The notes under the pieces are model-generated. The model did no database searches. It was not told the origin of the DNA and was given only the letters and a program-made list of their open reading frames with translations. The position numbers and the translations under genes were made by a program. Positions 12,397 through 24,489 of a stretch of 64,000 bases of DNA are shown here, in pieces (position 1 is the first letter of the stretch; each line of letters begins with the position of its first letter). The stretch is from Gambelia wislizenii (taxonomy: Eukaryota; Chordata; Lepidosauria; Squamata; Crotaphytidae): assembly GCA_030847615.1 (NCBI GenBank), contig JAUMIR010000001.1:32859501-32923500 (forward strand). The letters are read 5' to 3'.

Positions 12397-12545
12397 GTAA
12401 TGGGTCTGGGTGGTCTTAGGCACACAAGGTCTTTCCTGACAACTCTTACCAGAATTATTTTTAGCTGATAATGCCAGGGACTGAACCCAGAACCTTCATG
12501 GACATTTTGAGCTCTACCACTGAGCTTGGACCCCTTCCAAAAATG
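12397..12545 (-). mobile_element. tRNA-derived SINE, family 3
   Basis: The minus strand reads AAGCTCAGTGGTAGAGCTC and AGAACC..GGGTTCAGTCCCTGGC, then a diverged body to about 12397. It is related to the copy at 56541. Confidence 0.7.
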
Positions 12546-14137
12546 ATAGTTTAAGAAGTGTCCTTTATAACAAGTCAAATGACTGGTCCATCTCCTTTTG
12601 TCTTCCTGTCTTCCCAGTCTTCAGAATCCTGGACAAGAGGTTATTCCCATCATATGTTTTCCTCTTAACTGGAGATATCCAAGACTATATTGCAGATTTT
12701 CTGCATGCAAAGCATACACTCCTGCCTGTAAGCTATGCTCTCCTATGAATGTATGTACCTGAGTACTTCAAGATGAAGGAGGAGGTGACACCAAAACAAC
12801 TGTCTATAAAAATTTTGTGCAGTGTTTCTGTAGACATTTATTATTATTTTATTAAAATATATCTGGAGCCGTTTCCAATCAGATGAGCTTTCTTTCTTGT
12901 TCCTCTCCTGCATGTAGGTTTTTGGCTAGCATCTTCTTCTTCCTTTCTCTTGCAAAACCCTCACTCTCATCCCTTTATCAGCATCTTTTTAAGTACAACA
13001 CTTGTTCCAGAACTTCAGAAAATTAAGTTTTTAGACTACGACTCCCAGAATTCACCAGTCAACATGGGATCCTTGGATCCAACTGTCATCCAAAAAAGTA
13101 AATTTCTCAGTTTCTGTCTATTATTGAGATAAATGAGGTCATTTGGGGGCTAAATGTTCTTAGGGGAGGGGAGAGATGCACATAAATACATCAATGGCAC
13201 AGTGCTTAAATTAGATATATATATATATTTAAAAAACTGCTTCAATACGTTTAGAACGTGTTATATAACTTTTCTGCTTTTTAGAGATTTATAATTGGAA
13301 CTATAAAAGTATGGCAGAGATCCTAGAACAGGTGACTGACCTCTTGCAATGAAAGAATAAGCAGGGTCTTGAAAAGTGAAAGGCTAGACGTTAGGCTGCT
13401 GATAGTCTGGTTTAGTCCTTCAAATAGTCAGTTGTTTAACACTGTGCTAAAAGGTTTAGTTTTTGACCACAACAGCCAGAATTCCCCAGGCAATATGGCC
13501 AGTGACTGCCCTGTGAATTATTGGTTTGGTTCAGTGAGTGGGGAAACCCTAAAAGAGGGGCTGTTCTTACTGGCTGTGTTCAGAAAATGAGAGAGCTGGA
13601 GAGGAATCCCAGTTGCCAGGGATAAGGTGCAGGCTCTTTTCACTTTGAATAAAGTAGTAGGATTTTGAACTATGTTTTTAGGAGGGGACAAACGGGTGCA
13701 TTCTTTATAGTGGAATTTCTGTTGCATTCTTTATAGCAGAATTTCTGTTATACATTTGCACCTATGTTGTATCTTTTAGTTAGGGCTTTAAGATCTCTCT
13801 CCAAGGATGCTTGCTGTACTACTGAGCAGCACATACAGAACATTTTTACAATCAAGTCCTGCACTGGCACTGCATTGGATGCCTGGGACTTATCGGACAT
13901 TGGATATGGGTTCAATTTAATCTGTAATATTTATTTATTTATTTATGTTCTAATTTTGTTTTAAATAGGTATATATGGGATTTAAATTGTGATTGTGTTT
14001 GCAATATTCATTTATGACTGACCCCAGAGTACCCAGAAGAGGTACACCATACCTTTCTCCTAAGAATCCAAGGCACTACAGTTGTTGATTCAGTTCACTG
14101 AAGACCATTATTTCTGTTACAAAAGGGATGGAGAACC

Positions 14138-14364
14138 CAGGGCTGGTTTAAGGCACCAGTGGTGTCAGCATCCACAGGGCCCCCCATCATTGTGGGGGGC
14201 CCTGTAGTAACCCTCCTCCTGCAAAAACATCATTAGTAATAATCTGAATATCCTGTAGTGTGAATAGCTTAGGTTGAGTTAGGCTACATTGACCTGAGAT
14301 AAACATATGGGGCCCCCAAAATAAAGCATTGCAGGGGGCCCCAAAATTCCTTAAACCGGTCCTG
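14138..14364. mobile_element. short hAT-like MITE, 8-bp TSD
   Basis: A 227-bp element has ends CAGGGCTGGTTTAAGG and CTTAAACCGGTCCTG and a perfect 8-bp duplication GGAGAACC (14130-14137 and 14365-14372). It shares ends and the ATAAACATATGGGGCCCCC region with the larger element at 2623-4363, so one is the deletion form or the other the insertion form of the same family. Confidence 0.9.
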
Positions 14365-16456
14365 GGAGAACCTGTGGCCCCCTAGATGGGGTTGGACTCC
14401 ATCAGCACTAGCCAGCATGGCTGATAAGGTGTCATGTGTAGGGCGGGGGGGGAGCAGTGTCACAGTCCAGCAATGTTCCAATTATTAATTTTCACAGAGA
14501 GAACAAGTAAGGTAAACAATTTCCTCTCCACAGCATGAAAGTGATTATTTCCATTTTGCATGTGGGCTGTGAACATAAGGCTGTGCATAGACACAGCTAG
14601 GTAATTTCAGATGCCTCAAGTTAGATTTCAAATTTTGTGGAACCTCAATTCCTAGAAACATTATATCTGTCACATCTCTGCATTTCTTATAGCTCTTAAA
14701 GCAGATGAGCTCTATGGGGTGGGGGGAAGGGGGTCATATGGAGCACAGATTTTGCATGGAGTACAAAAACTTATGAAAAATCACTTTCTGTTTTTTTTAA
14801 TCTATAAATCAACTTTGAAAAGAGCACTTCTGAGTGGGAAATTAATGTGCATGCATGTGTGCTAGTGTATGCCTTTACATAATGAGGAAATACTCTGAAT
14901 AATATGCAAATATGGTTACCTGGATTTGGAGAGCTAGAATGTGGCACCCTTAAGAAAGAAAGAGATAAATTTGATCCCTGGTCAGGGTAGGTAGGAGTGC
15001 TAAGAAAAGACAAGGCTGAACGAGCACCAGGTGGAAGGGAAAGAAAAAATGGAAGAGTTTGGATGGAGGAAGAGGGGGAAAAGAGAAAGCACAGGGGGAA
15101 CTGAGCTGTTTCTAACTCATGGGAAGCTGGTACAGAGTGAACCAATACTGAAGTGAAAAGCTGGGAGGGGTACAAAGATAGGTATTTTTTGCTAGTAATA
15201 AAAAAAAATGACAAGTATAACACTTCATTGTACAGTGATAAGTTCTAGGAAAAGCTCCCCCCTCCATGCACACATTTAGATGTCTTTTTAAAAACACAAC
15301 ACAGCCATTTCCCCACCCATCTATTAAGACGCAATGTTCTCTGTTCTGTTTGGGAAACCACTTGACTTTTAATGCCACTTGCTTTTCATTTAACATTTTA
15401 AAAACAAGAACACAGAACTAGCAAAGCCATGTGTTCTTTGATTTCTCCAAACAGTTACTTCCATAATTGCTACTAAACGTGTAAACAAGTTTAGGAACTT
15501 CGTGCTGCTCATGGATAAAACATGAGCATCTGCCCCACCCATTTGCTATCAGTGTTTCAGGTATCTTGGTGTTGACTCTGCAGTGCTAAAAGAAAACGTA
15601 CACACACCCCAACCTCCATATAAGTTACATAAATAAATCTGCAGCTCTTTGAAATGAAGGAAGATGCTGCAACGGAGAAGGTTGGGACAGGGTACCCAAC
15701 AGGCTGTAATCAGCTTCCTCAAATATTCTGATAAGCAAGGGCCAAATAGGGTTGTCATATTCTAGTTCTCCAAAACCAGGCAGCCTTATTTACATATTAT
15801 GCAAATTAATTGCTCATTGGGAAAATCAGGTGGTGCACCAGCAAACACTTGTGTTTTGTAAAGGGCAGGTAGTGGAGTGAGGTGAAGCAAATAGGAAGAA
15901 GGAAGGAAGGAAAAGAAGAGGGGAGGCCTGGCAGTGGGGTGTAAGAGAAGGATGGTGTTAATACATACTAACAACTATAGACTACCCAGAAACACAATAG
16001 TTATGCATAGAAACTAAAACTGGTGAACAGCACCATATTTGGGGAATGGCCAGAATGGTTGACAGATTCTGGAAGTTGTAGTTAAAAAAACAAGAACATC
16101 CTTATCAAGTTCTGGTTTAGCTTCATGAAAAGCAGATACAATCTTACTGCCCTGACAGGATTGCTGTGAAGAATTTATTTATTTCTTCACTTAATTTCTA
16201 TCCTAACTTTCTCAATATATAGGATTCAGGGTGCTTAATTAGCTAATCTAGGAAAAGTGCTTTCTCTGCTAAATGACACTATTAAAATGCTATGTGGTAT
16301 TATCGGTAATAATGGTAAATAATAACAACAACAAAATTAAATAAACATTAGTATCTTTCATCCAAGAAATGAACTAGCTTCTGTTTTTTTTTTAAATAGA
16401 CCTGAGGACCAATTGCTTCTGAACATATGCAGAACACATCCCATGTTTTACGTACA

Positions 16457-16740
16457 GCTACTTTCCTTTTAAAAGGCCAATTAAAGTGTGCATATGTCTA
16501 CTCAGAAGTAAATACCACTGAGTTTAATGGGGCTTACTTCTAACTAAGTGGATATAGAAAGGATGCTTCCTACCTTTTACATAGTTCCTTTTTTTAAAAA
16601 AGTTTTCTTTTTAAAGTTACTTTCTTTTTAAAAAGCAAATTACGTAGATGTCTGGACATGTCTACTCAGAAGTAAGTACCATTGCCTTCAATGGGGCTTA
16701 CTCCTGAGTAAGAATATATAGAATGGATTTGAGCCTAACA
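16457..16740 (+). repeat. tandem duplication of a palindromic squamate-type repeat
   Basis: Two units about 160 bp apart share GCTACTTTC, TTTTAAAA, GTCTACTCAGAAGTAA and TTCAATGGGGCTTACT. In each unit the TACTCAGAAGTAA and GGGGCTTACTTC parts are partly complementary. A third, single copy is at 58295-58375. Confidence 0.6.
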
Positions 16741-16822
16741 AAGTGATTCTGAAAAGGGCTTCTTGATCTACTGAGATCAACAGAAAAGCTCTGCAGGATT
16801 TTCCAGGGTCAAGCATACTTAC

Positions 16823-16907
16823 AGAAATGACAGCGGGTCTGCATTCACAAATCTTTTAAGGAAGGACATGAAAATATCAGTCAAGCTGTCAGTGGCTTCA
16901 CTGATTG
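16823..16907 (-). other. exon-like segment of unknown identity in the last PRKCE intron
   Basis: An 85-nt segment is bounded by a pyrimidine-rich acceptor (CATTTCCTTGTATTCCAG) and a perfect donor (T|GTAAGTATG). Only one of its three frames is open. It gives ISEATDSLTDIFMSFLKRFV then NADPLSF, which I do not recognise. That frame needs two leading bases from an upstream exon, whereas the PRKCE exon at 37049-37222 ends on a codon boundary. Splicing to that exon would read QSVKPLTA and then stop. It could be a poison exon, an exon of a nested non-coding transcript, or chance. It does not match any repeat family seen elsewhere in the window. Confidence 0.35.
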
Positions 16908-18287
16908 CTGGAATACAAGGAAATGTTGTGAGAGGCTACCATTTCACATAACAATTTGACAAAACAGCATTTACATATTTTGCCTCCTACCTCTGCTTCA
17001 AAAAGAGTTAGAGACTAAGGAATTTATCACATTAGCCTCTAAAAACATTTCTTTTCCCACCATGTTTTAAACTGTAAGTGTGTCGGCAAAATAACCCTTT
17101 ATATGAAATGGTGCTATAATAGCATGAAAAAGCAGCCCCGTACATCCGTGTTGACAGGGGCATGTGATCTTGGTAGTTCTTGCAAGAAGATGTGAGTGCA
17201 CTTAAAAGTCTAAAACCAGCTAAATTAAAAAACAAAACGAACACACAATCACTGAAATACACTTACAAACTTGCCTGCAAAACCAGGAGGTCCATAAAAA
17301 AAGTGTCCCATACCTAGTTGTGCCTTCTCACCCAGACATATTCTGGTGGGGACCACCCATTGATGCCGTAATCATGCCAACAGAATAGGGTGTGGTTTCA
17401 GATGCGCGCAATTACGCCAAAAAAAAAAAAGGCATGGCAAATCAATTGACAACTTGGCCCATCAATAAAAAAGAATGCCTTTTTCATAGCATGAACACGA
17501 AAGCACTACATCATGTGAAATGGACACCCTTTTGCGTTCATTGGGCATCATTATGACATCATATTTGTCACATCTGATAAAGTCCTAGGGTTTTTTTTAA
17601 AAAATGAAAACCTAAAATCTGGGCCAAATAATGGCCTGAACAGGTACTGAATTGCATGTCTAAAATCTGAGAGAACTCCAGCCAAATAGCAGTAAGGCAA
17701 CCTTAGGTCCAGAGCTTGGAGAAGTTACTTTTTGGGACTAGAGCTCTTACGATCCATGAACAAACATGGACACTGGTCATGCTGTCTGAAAGATTCTAGG
17801 AGGTATAGCCTCCAAAAGGAACTTTTTGTAAGCTCATGTTAAATTTAGAAAAGAAACTGGTTGGAAAATGTCACCACGACCTCAATATGGAAAGCCACAA
17901 TCTATAATGAACTAAATTCAGACCTTTCTGAATTTGAGCCTTGCTTGAAATGAAATTTGCAGGCACTGTCAGCCAGCTATCCCCTTCACCCAGTTTCCTC
18001 CTAGTTCTTCATTTCTACTGAATTTTCTGCTTGGAGGGAATGGATAATTACTGGTGGGGAGAGTTGAACAAGTCTTTCCTTAACTGATCTGGAACTTTCT
18101 GAGCAGAGCTTGAAAAAAAATACTTTTGGGACAAAAACTCCCAGAATGCAGCCAATCTGGATGCTGGACATCCTGGCTGGGAGAATCTGGGGGCTGTAGT
18201 TCAAAATGATAACTTTTCTAAGCTCTGCTATTGAATATTTCCTTTTTTCACCCTTTAAGGTGAAGATGATAACTTCTGTTAGATCAA

Positions 18288-18925
18288 GGGCTTGTCTACA
18301 TGTGGGCCAAAACCTCAGAATGGAGTATTGCCTAATGCCCTTGTATGCCACATTCCCCTTAAAGCCCTTCCCATTATTACACTAAATAGGGATGTGCTTT
18401 CACTGTCCCTGTAGAGTTTTATCCACTGCTGCTGCCACTGCAACCAATTTTAAAGCTCCGTAGCCAGTTCCCAACATAAGAGAGAGGTTTTCTCTCTGCT
18501 CCTAGCTCAGCAGCGCTGCCTCCACCTGTTTTCCGCTGGACCATCACTTCCTTGAAGTGCTTCCATTGCTTTTTTCAAGTGCCCCTTCCTGTGATGGGCA
18601 AGCAGGAGAGCAGGCGGAGGCAGCGCTGCCAAGCCAGAGGAAGGGAGGAAACCTCTCCCTTCCACCAGGAATTGGTTCTGGAGATTTAAAATTGAACCGG
18701 CAGTGGTGGCAGTGGCGGTAGCAGCAGCTGTGGCAGTGGATGAAGCCCCTCAGAAATCCCACATACTGCACATCCTGGTAGGATACCCCAAAATGCTGAG
18801 AATCTGGGACATGTGACTGGATAGCCCCAGATTCGGGGAAAAGGCCATGCGATGTGTGTCCTGTTTGCAGCAGATTTGGGGGCATTTGTGTGGGGATTTG
18901 CATGTTTGATGGTGTAGACAAACCC
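18288..18925. mobile_element. 3-bp-TSD non-autonomous transposon, copy 2
   Basis: A 638-bp element has ends GGGCTTGTCTACATG and GTGTAGACAAACCC, which are near-perfect inverted repeats, and flanking CAA (18285-18287, 18926-18928). The interior is rich in CTGCTGCCACTG-like runs and differs from copies 1, 3 and 5, so it belongs to another internal subtype. Reading frames here on the minus strand (about 120-130 codons) are incidental. Confidence 0.82.
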
Positions 18926-19865
18926 CAAGTTGCATTCACATTTTTGTATATGGGTTACTGATTTACACAGAAGTCTTCTAACGTATGAGTAAAGCAAAAC
19001 AAAATATATAAAATGTATGATTCTCTCATCTCCCTTACAAAGCAGCATAGGTGTATAATGTGTTTGTCTTGATCAGTGTGCAGTGTCAGCAGACTGTGTG
19101 TTGAGTGTTCACTGTATAAGGAGGGTGTCATTTCAAACTAGACTAGCTGGCAACAGAAAGAAGAACATACTTGATTTGGAGTATTTTTTAGCACCTAAAA
19201 AAAAAAAAGCCTCCTGCATGATCATCCTAAATAGAGTTATGCACATGAAGGAAAACAAAGTGCAAGTATTGTGTTACTTACACAGCTGAGTTCACAAAGT
19301 AGCCTTTAGAGTTATATGAACTACATCACAGGTTTTTTTTTTTTAATATATATAACAATACAACATTAACCTAAACTGTGGGCATAGCAATTAAACTCTT
19401 TGGGCACATCACCAGGAAAAATTCTTTCTTGGCTTTTCCCCCACAGAAGGATCATTTCAGGTCAGATTTATCTGCAAAAATACAGGTGTTTCACTTAATG
19501 AAAACATCCAAAGTTCAGATCCTTAACTGAAACTCAAGGTCAAACTTCCAGTATAGAAATCTTATACTAATATCAGCTGCCACCGCCTCTTCTTCTTCTC
19601 CTTCTTCTTTAAACGGCCCTACTCCCTCCCTGTTATTGTCCTATGTAGAGCATGCAATCGATCTGGGGCGGGGAGAGATTTGGCCAGAGGATCACAACAA
19701 AAAATGAAATAAAATGAAAGGCACAGCTTGGCATGCTTGAGAATAGCATGGGGGAGGAGGAAAGACGAGGAGAATCCTTCCCCCTCATGCCACGTGACTG
19801 TTGTCTCTTCCATTTCTGAAGCAGAAGACATTACTGCACAAAGAGGACTACAAGGATAGCAGTAC

Positions 19866-20440
19866 TATTGGGAGTCATTGACAGTGTTTTCCCCATCAAT
19901 GACAAGGTGCACTTGGAAATGGACTCTGACTCAGAGACTGAAGCAGTGGACATGCCAGGAACTGCTGAACCAGAGCAGGAGGATGTTCCAGAGCTACAGG
20001 CCTCAAACACAAACAATACTGCAGTATCAGCTCTAGCAGAGGGTCCTGACCCTTCAGATACAGAGAGTAACTTGCCTATACCCACCTCCAAAGCAAAGAG
20101 ACAACAAAAGGAAGGCTTGAGGTGGTCTCAGCATATTTATAGGAAGCAGCAATTAGTTAAGCAGCAGCTGCATTAGCTGCTGCTCTATAAATACACAGCA
20201 CTGCCCTCCACGGGTTGTTGGAGATTATCTGACCTACCTGAGTACCTGTTTGAGTACCAACTGTGTTCCTGGTCCCTGTGTTTGACCTGGTCTGTGTTTC
20301 CTTACTTTGGACTCTGTTTACCTGACCTGGATTCTGCTGAATTACCCTGAACTCTGTTTGCTGGACCTGGACCTTATATATTGGACTTTGTGGATTTGTG
20401 TTTTGCTTGCTAGTAAAGTAAGTGTCTGGCTTCATGCTGC
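19866..20440 (+). mobile_element. LTR-like block with TATA box and short acidic reading frame
   Basis: A 102-codon frame (19868-20176; MDSDSETEAVDMPGTAEPEQ then KAKRQQKEGLRWSQ) is followed at once by a hairpin (GCAGCAGCT / AGCTGCTGC, 20161-20183) and a TATA box TATAAATA (20186-20193), then a CTGGACCTGGACC-type C/T-rich stretch to about 20440. This order resembles solo LTRs of squamate Gypsy-type retroelements, where the LTR itself often has such a frame. No primer-binding site or gag/pol was seen, and the borders are unclear. Confidence 0.38.
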
Positions 20441-21727
20441 CTTGATTCCTTTGCCTGTAATTAGCTTTAATGTGCTGTGCCTCTGCTATCAGCTGTGTAG
20501 TAATCAGCCTTTGGTTGGTTGCCCAGACGTTGTTTGGACAGATGGGACGAAGACATCATGTTGTAAGTACTGCCCAATAACGCTACTATCTTGGTCTAGT
20601 TCTGCAATAGAAGCCTTGTGTGATAATCTCCTAGGAAATCAGGACATGAGTTATTATTCACAAGTTTTGTGAAGCCTTCTTTTTAATTTTTTTTTTAAAA
20701 AACATAAAGACCTCTCCAAAATTATATTAAAGATGCAGACATAATTGTTTATAAGCGCCACACCATTTCCCGAAGTGAAATACTCTAGATCATACTATGC
20801 TGGCTGTCCTGCCCACTCTCACCCCTTCCAAAGTAATAAAGTGTCTAAGAAAAAACACACCCAAATATGAACACTTCCTATGTTTGAGGGTGGAGGGGAA
20901 GGAAGCTACTAAAGAATTGGAGTTTTATGTACTCTTTGTTTTTTCCTTCAGGGATACACAGTTGTTTACTTGAAGGAAAATCAGTTTATGCACATGTGTC
21001 TAAAGGATTCTCCCACAATCATGAGACTTCAGGACCACCAACAGTACCTCTGCAATTCTTAAATAACTAGCAGCTCTAACTGAACTGAAAATAGAAGGTT
21101 ATCTTTTGCAAAACTTTTGTGACAGGTTTTAGTGTTTTTTCAGTGTTTGCTACAAATGGACTCAAAAGTGTTTGCCAAATCTGGAAGCACTGACTTCTCT
21201 CTGAATTGGATATACTGTCCTTGATGATTTCATCATATAACCAAATATGATAATAAGTTCATCCCATCCCTTATATCAGCTCCCTCCCACCACTTTTTGG
21301 CCCTCAAGGTATTTTGCAGTACAACTCCTAGCATTCCTGACCACTGACTATGCAGGCTAGTGACTGACAGGCGTTAGAGTCCAACTAATCCGAAAGCTAC
21401 CAAGTTAGGGAAGGTTATGCTATGTGATCTCTGATTGTCTGGGACTACTCGTGTGAGTTATGAAACTGGTACTGATACAGCAGAAGCACCCAACTGGGGA
21501 AATGATGACAGTGAACAGGAGCAAAATAAATAAATAACCAATGACATCACTAAAAGAACATTTAGAAAACTTAATAGTTTTCTGCCAGGCATATTTGTGT
21601 TTCCTGAAAGTACTGCTTCAGTCAAAAAAATCAAAATGGGTAACTATTAACACAGATTGGCTCTACAGCCAAAATCAGGATAAGCTTGTTACATTTCAAA
21701 CTATAACACTAGAAATTGCATGCTATA

Positions 21728-22079
21728 GGGTCTATAAGATCACTGTTTGTTCGACTTACTGGAACCTCGCTTAGCTGAAAATTCAACATGGCGGCCACAG
21801 GCACTTTCCCTGTTTGCTAGCCCCATCCTCATCCAGCCAATCAGATTATGCTGCCTGTTCGTATCTGTGCAAATGTGAGTGCTTAGGCAATTGCACATTC
21901 GCATCTCATATGGAGATTTTTTTTAATCTGTACGAAGCCCTGGATGCGACACACAGAGACTCTACAGTGGATTTGGCTGCCCCCCTTCCTAATGACTCAT
22001 ATTTGTGCAAATGTCCATATGAACGAATCACTTTCCATTTGTATGCTGTTTGCATTATTTTGACCATATAGACAAGACC
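21728..22079. mobile_element. 3-bp-TSD non-autonomous transposon, copy 3 (short)
   Basis: At 352 bp this is the shortest copy. The left end GGGTCTATAAGATCA looks like the family terminus with CTTG lost; the right end is ATATAGACAAGACC. Both flanks are ATA (21725-21727, 22080-22082). It keeps CAACATGGCGGCC (21784-21796), a decayed GC box and CCAAT (21837-21841), followed by TGCCTGTTCGTAT as in copy 5. Confidence 0.75.
21784..21846 (+). promoter_or_regulatory. promoter-like module in transposon copy 3
   Basis: CAACATGGCGGCC (21784-21796) is followed by GCTAGCCCCATCC, where the GC box has lost its CpG, and CAGCCAATCAG (21835-21845). Spacing between first and last motif is within a few bases of copy 5, so the layout is inherited. 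Confidence 0.35.
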
Positions 22080-22541
22080 ATAGTGTAAAGTGGAACAACG
22101 CCATGTCACATCCCAAACCTACTTTTTATCTGGTGCATTCCCCAGTGCTCCACCAGCCAGTAAATGGCTGTGTTGGATAGGGCTGCAAGAGGCAAGAGTG
22201 GTTTTCGGGAGAGAGTTTGGTCACTGTGTGAGGTTGGTAGAGAATCCTGATCTCCACAACAACACAAAATGACTTAGGCAGACATAAAGAGGAATAAGTT
22301 ACTAACAGGATGTTAATCTACGATTTCCAGGGTTGTTTTTTTTAAGAATAAGCCATGATGGTTACAGCGGTAACTACAAATTATGGTTTTAGTGTATGGT
22401 GGGGAACAAGTATCATCACAGGAGAACAAAGAAGGCCTTAAACTATTGTTCTAAATTCCATCTATGCCTAAAACTTAATCTTAGTCTTAATCTTATGATC
22501 TTAATCTAAGACTAAGGTTAATCTAGGCTACTATTGTAAAC

Positions 22542-22954
22542 TAGTGGTTCTTAACCTTTTCTTTACCAGAGACCCCCTTTAAATATCTTTTGTTGCCATG
22601 AACCCCCAAGGATTAACTCAAGATTTAAAACCACAACCACCACCACAACAATAACTACTACTACTACTAATAATAATAATAATACAATTACACCATCCAT
22701 TAAACCTTCCCTCAGACACATTGGAGGGGGGTGGAAGACTTTTCTCCTACTTCTTCCTGCAAGTTTGTGGCTGGAGTAGATTGAATGGCAATGTTCAGGC
22801 CAAGCCAGCCAGCCAGTCTTTGCCTTGACTCTTGTCATGTGGCCACTCCACTGCAGGCAGGAGGTGGGCCAAGCAACTTTCAAGCCTTTGCACACCCCCT
22901 GTGAGGACATTGCAGACTCCTGGGGGTCCACAGACCCCAGGTTAAGAAGCATTG
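22542..22954 (-). mobile_element. hAT-like MITE (CAGTGGTTCTTAACC type)
   Basis: The ends TAGTGGTTCTTAACC and GTTAAGAAGCATTG are inverted repeats of the Charlie-like hAT type. Flanks TTGTAAAC (22534-22541) and CTGTAAAC (22955-22962) are an 8-bp duplication with one mismatch. It lies opposite to the relative at 51900-52262; both contain ATTATTATTGTTGTT-like simple sequence and a GGAAGG..GGAGAAAAGTCTTC-like core. Confidence 0.85.
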
Positions 22955-23136
22955 CTGTAAACTTTTACTTTTACAGACAGCATCTTAAGTCCTCTGGTAT
23001 TCCCTGGTGGGTATCCATTTTAGCACTAACCATGCCCAGATGAGATTGAGTGTGTTCAGAATGGTACAGCTGTTTCTCATTCTTCCTTAGTCATCCACCA
23101 TAATTTGACTAGAAATGCAAAGACTGAAACTTTATA

Positions 23137-23366
23137 CAGTTGTTCCTCCATATTAATGGATTTGGCATTCACGGATTTAAGTATTCACGGCTTGAAAATA
23201 TTCTTTAAAAAATAATAATCCAAAAAGCAAACTTTAATTTTGCCATCTTATATAAGGGACATCATTTTGCTATGCCACTGCATATAATGGGACTTGAGTA
23301 TTCATGGATTTGGGTATTCACGGGGGGTCCTGGAACCAAACCCCAGCAAATGTGAAGGGACAACTG
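23137..23366 (-). mobile_element. Tigger-like MITE (group B)
   Basis: The ends CAGTTGTTCCTCCATATT and AATGTGAAGGGACAACTG are inverted repeats, flanked by TA (23135-23136, 23367-23368). 230 bp. Confidence 0.87.
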
Positions 23367-24489
23367 TACCTAAAACATGCTACTCCCCAGGCTGGCTGAT
23401 GACTACAGGCAGCCCATGGTCAGGTGGTGTGGGAGTGGGTGGGTGCTCAGCCCATCACCTCAGGACAAGTTGCTGCCCCTGCCTAGATATTCTTGTGCCT
23501 GATGGGAAGGACAAGATGTGCTACAACCCAGTCCAGCTATTCAACATAGAAAAGCAAACCACACAGAGATCTGGACACACACCAGCAGTGAAGGTAGTGT
23601 CGAATCTCCTCCGGTTATAGTACAGACTTTGAACGGGCTATCCAAGATGATGACACTATTTGGAAGAACAGGGTTCAGCACTAATTTTAAAGTCTGCACT
23701 CACACCCGACATGGATTCATCATCCCTTTGACATGTAAGCCACCAGCTGCTATGACACAACAGGGAAGAGAAAATGGGTTTCGAGAAGGTCATAACAATT
23801 GGAGAGCTGTATGAAATTCATATGAAGATTTCTCACTGAAATCAGAGTTCTCACTGATGTCTCCAAGAGAGCTAGTGAAAATGAGCCCAGATTGCTGATG
23901 ATAAATTCTCCACCACTAGTATATATGCACAGACCCATATACTTTCTTAATGAGCTGGTTCTTATGATTGCTTTTTGTGCTTTCAGAGTGTAAATGTAGC
24001 GAAGGCCCTGGAGAAGCTTGTGTTGACTGATACTCTCTCTCTACTAAGTGTTAAAACTAAAAGAGCTGCTTGAAACAATAGAGCTTCAGTGAGCTAACCA
24101 GGCTTTAATAATTTTCCAAGGACAGCATATCAGCAAATATTTCTGAAATCAGGTCAACAATCTGGACACAACAACAGGGGCTTCTGTCTAGGAGACAATA
24201 ACCACAATCAGAATTTACTCAGTTTTGCCCTCCTGCTTATTTCCTCTCCTTGCATCCCAAATAAGCTCAGAAAGTTTCCAGTATTTTCTCTGGGGCTATA
24301 CATGTATTTCTGGAGAAAAAATAGTTACTATATAAAAGGGAAGGATTTTTTTAAAAAAAAATCACAATGCATCAAAGTCCCAGCCACACAAGTGACAAAC
24401 ATTGTACTTAAATGTTTTAAATGCAAGCTTCATAAATGAGAGACCCATAAGCCAAAGCCTAGATGGAAGGTGGAAGAGGCAACAAGGGG

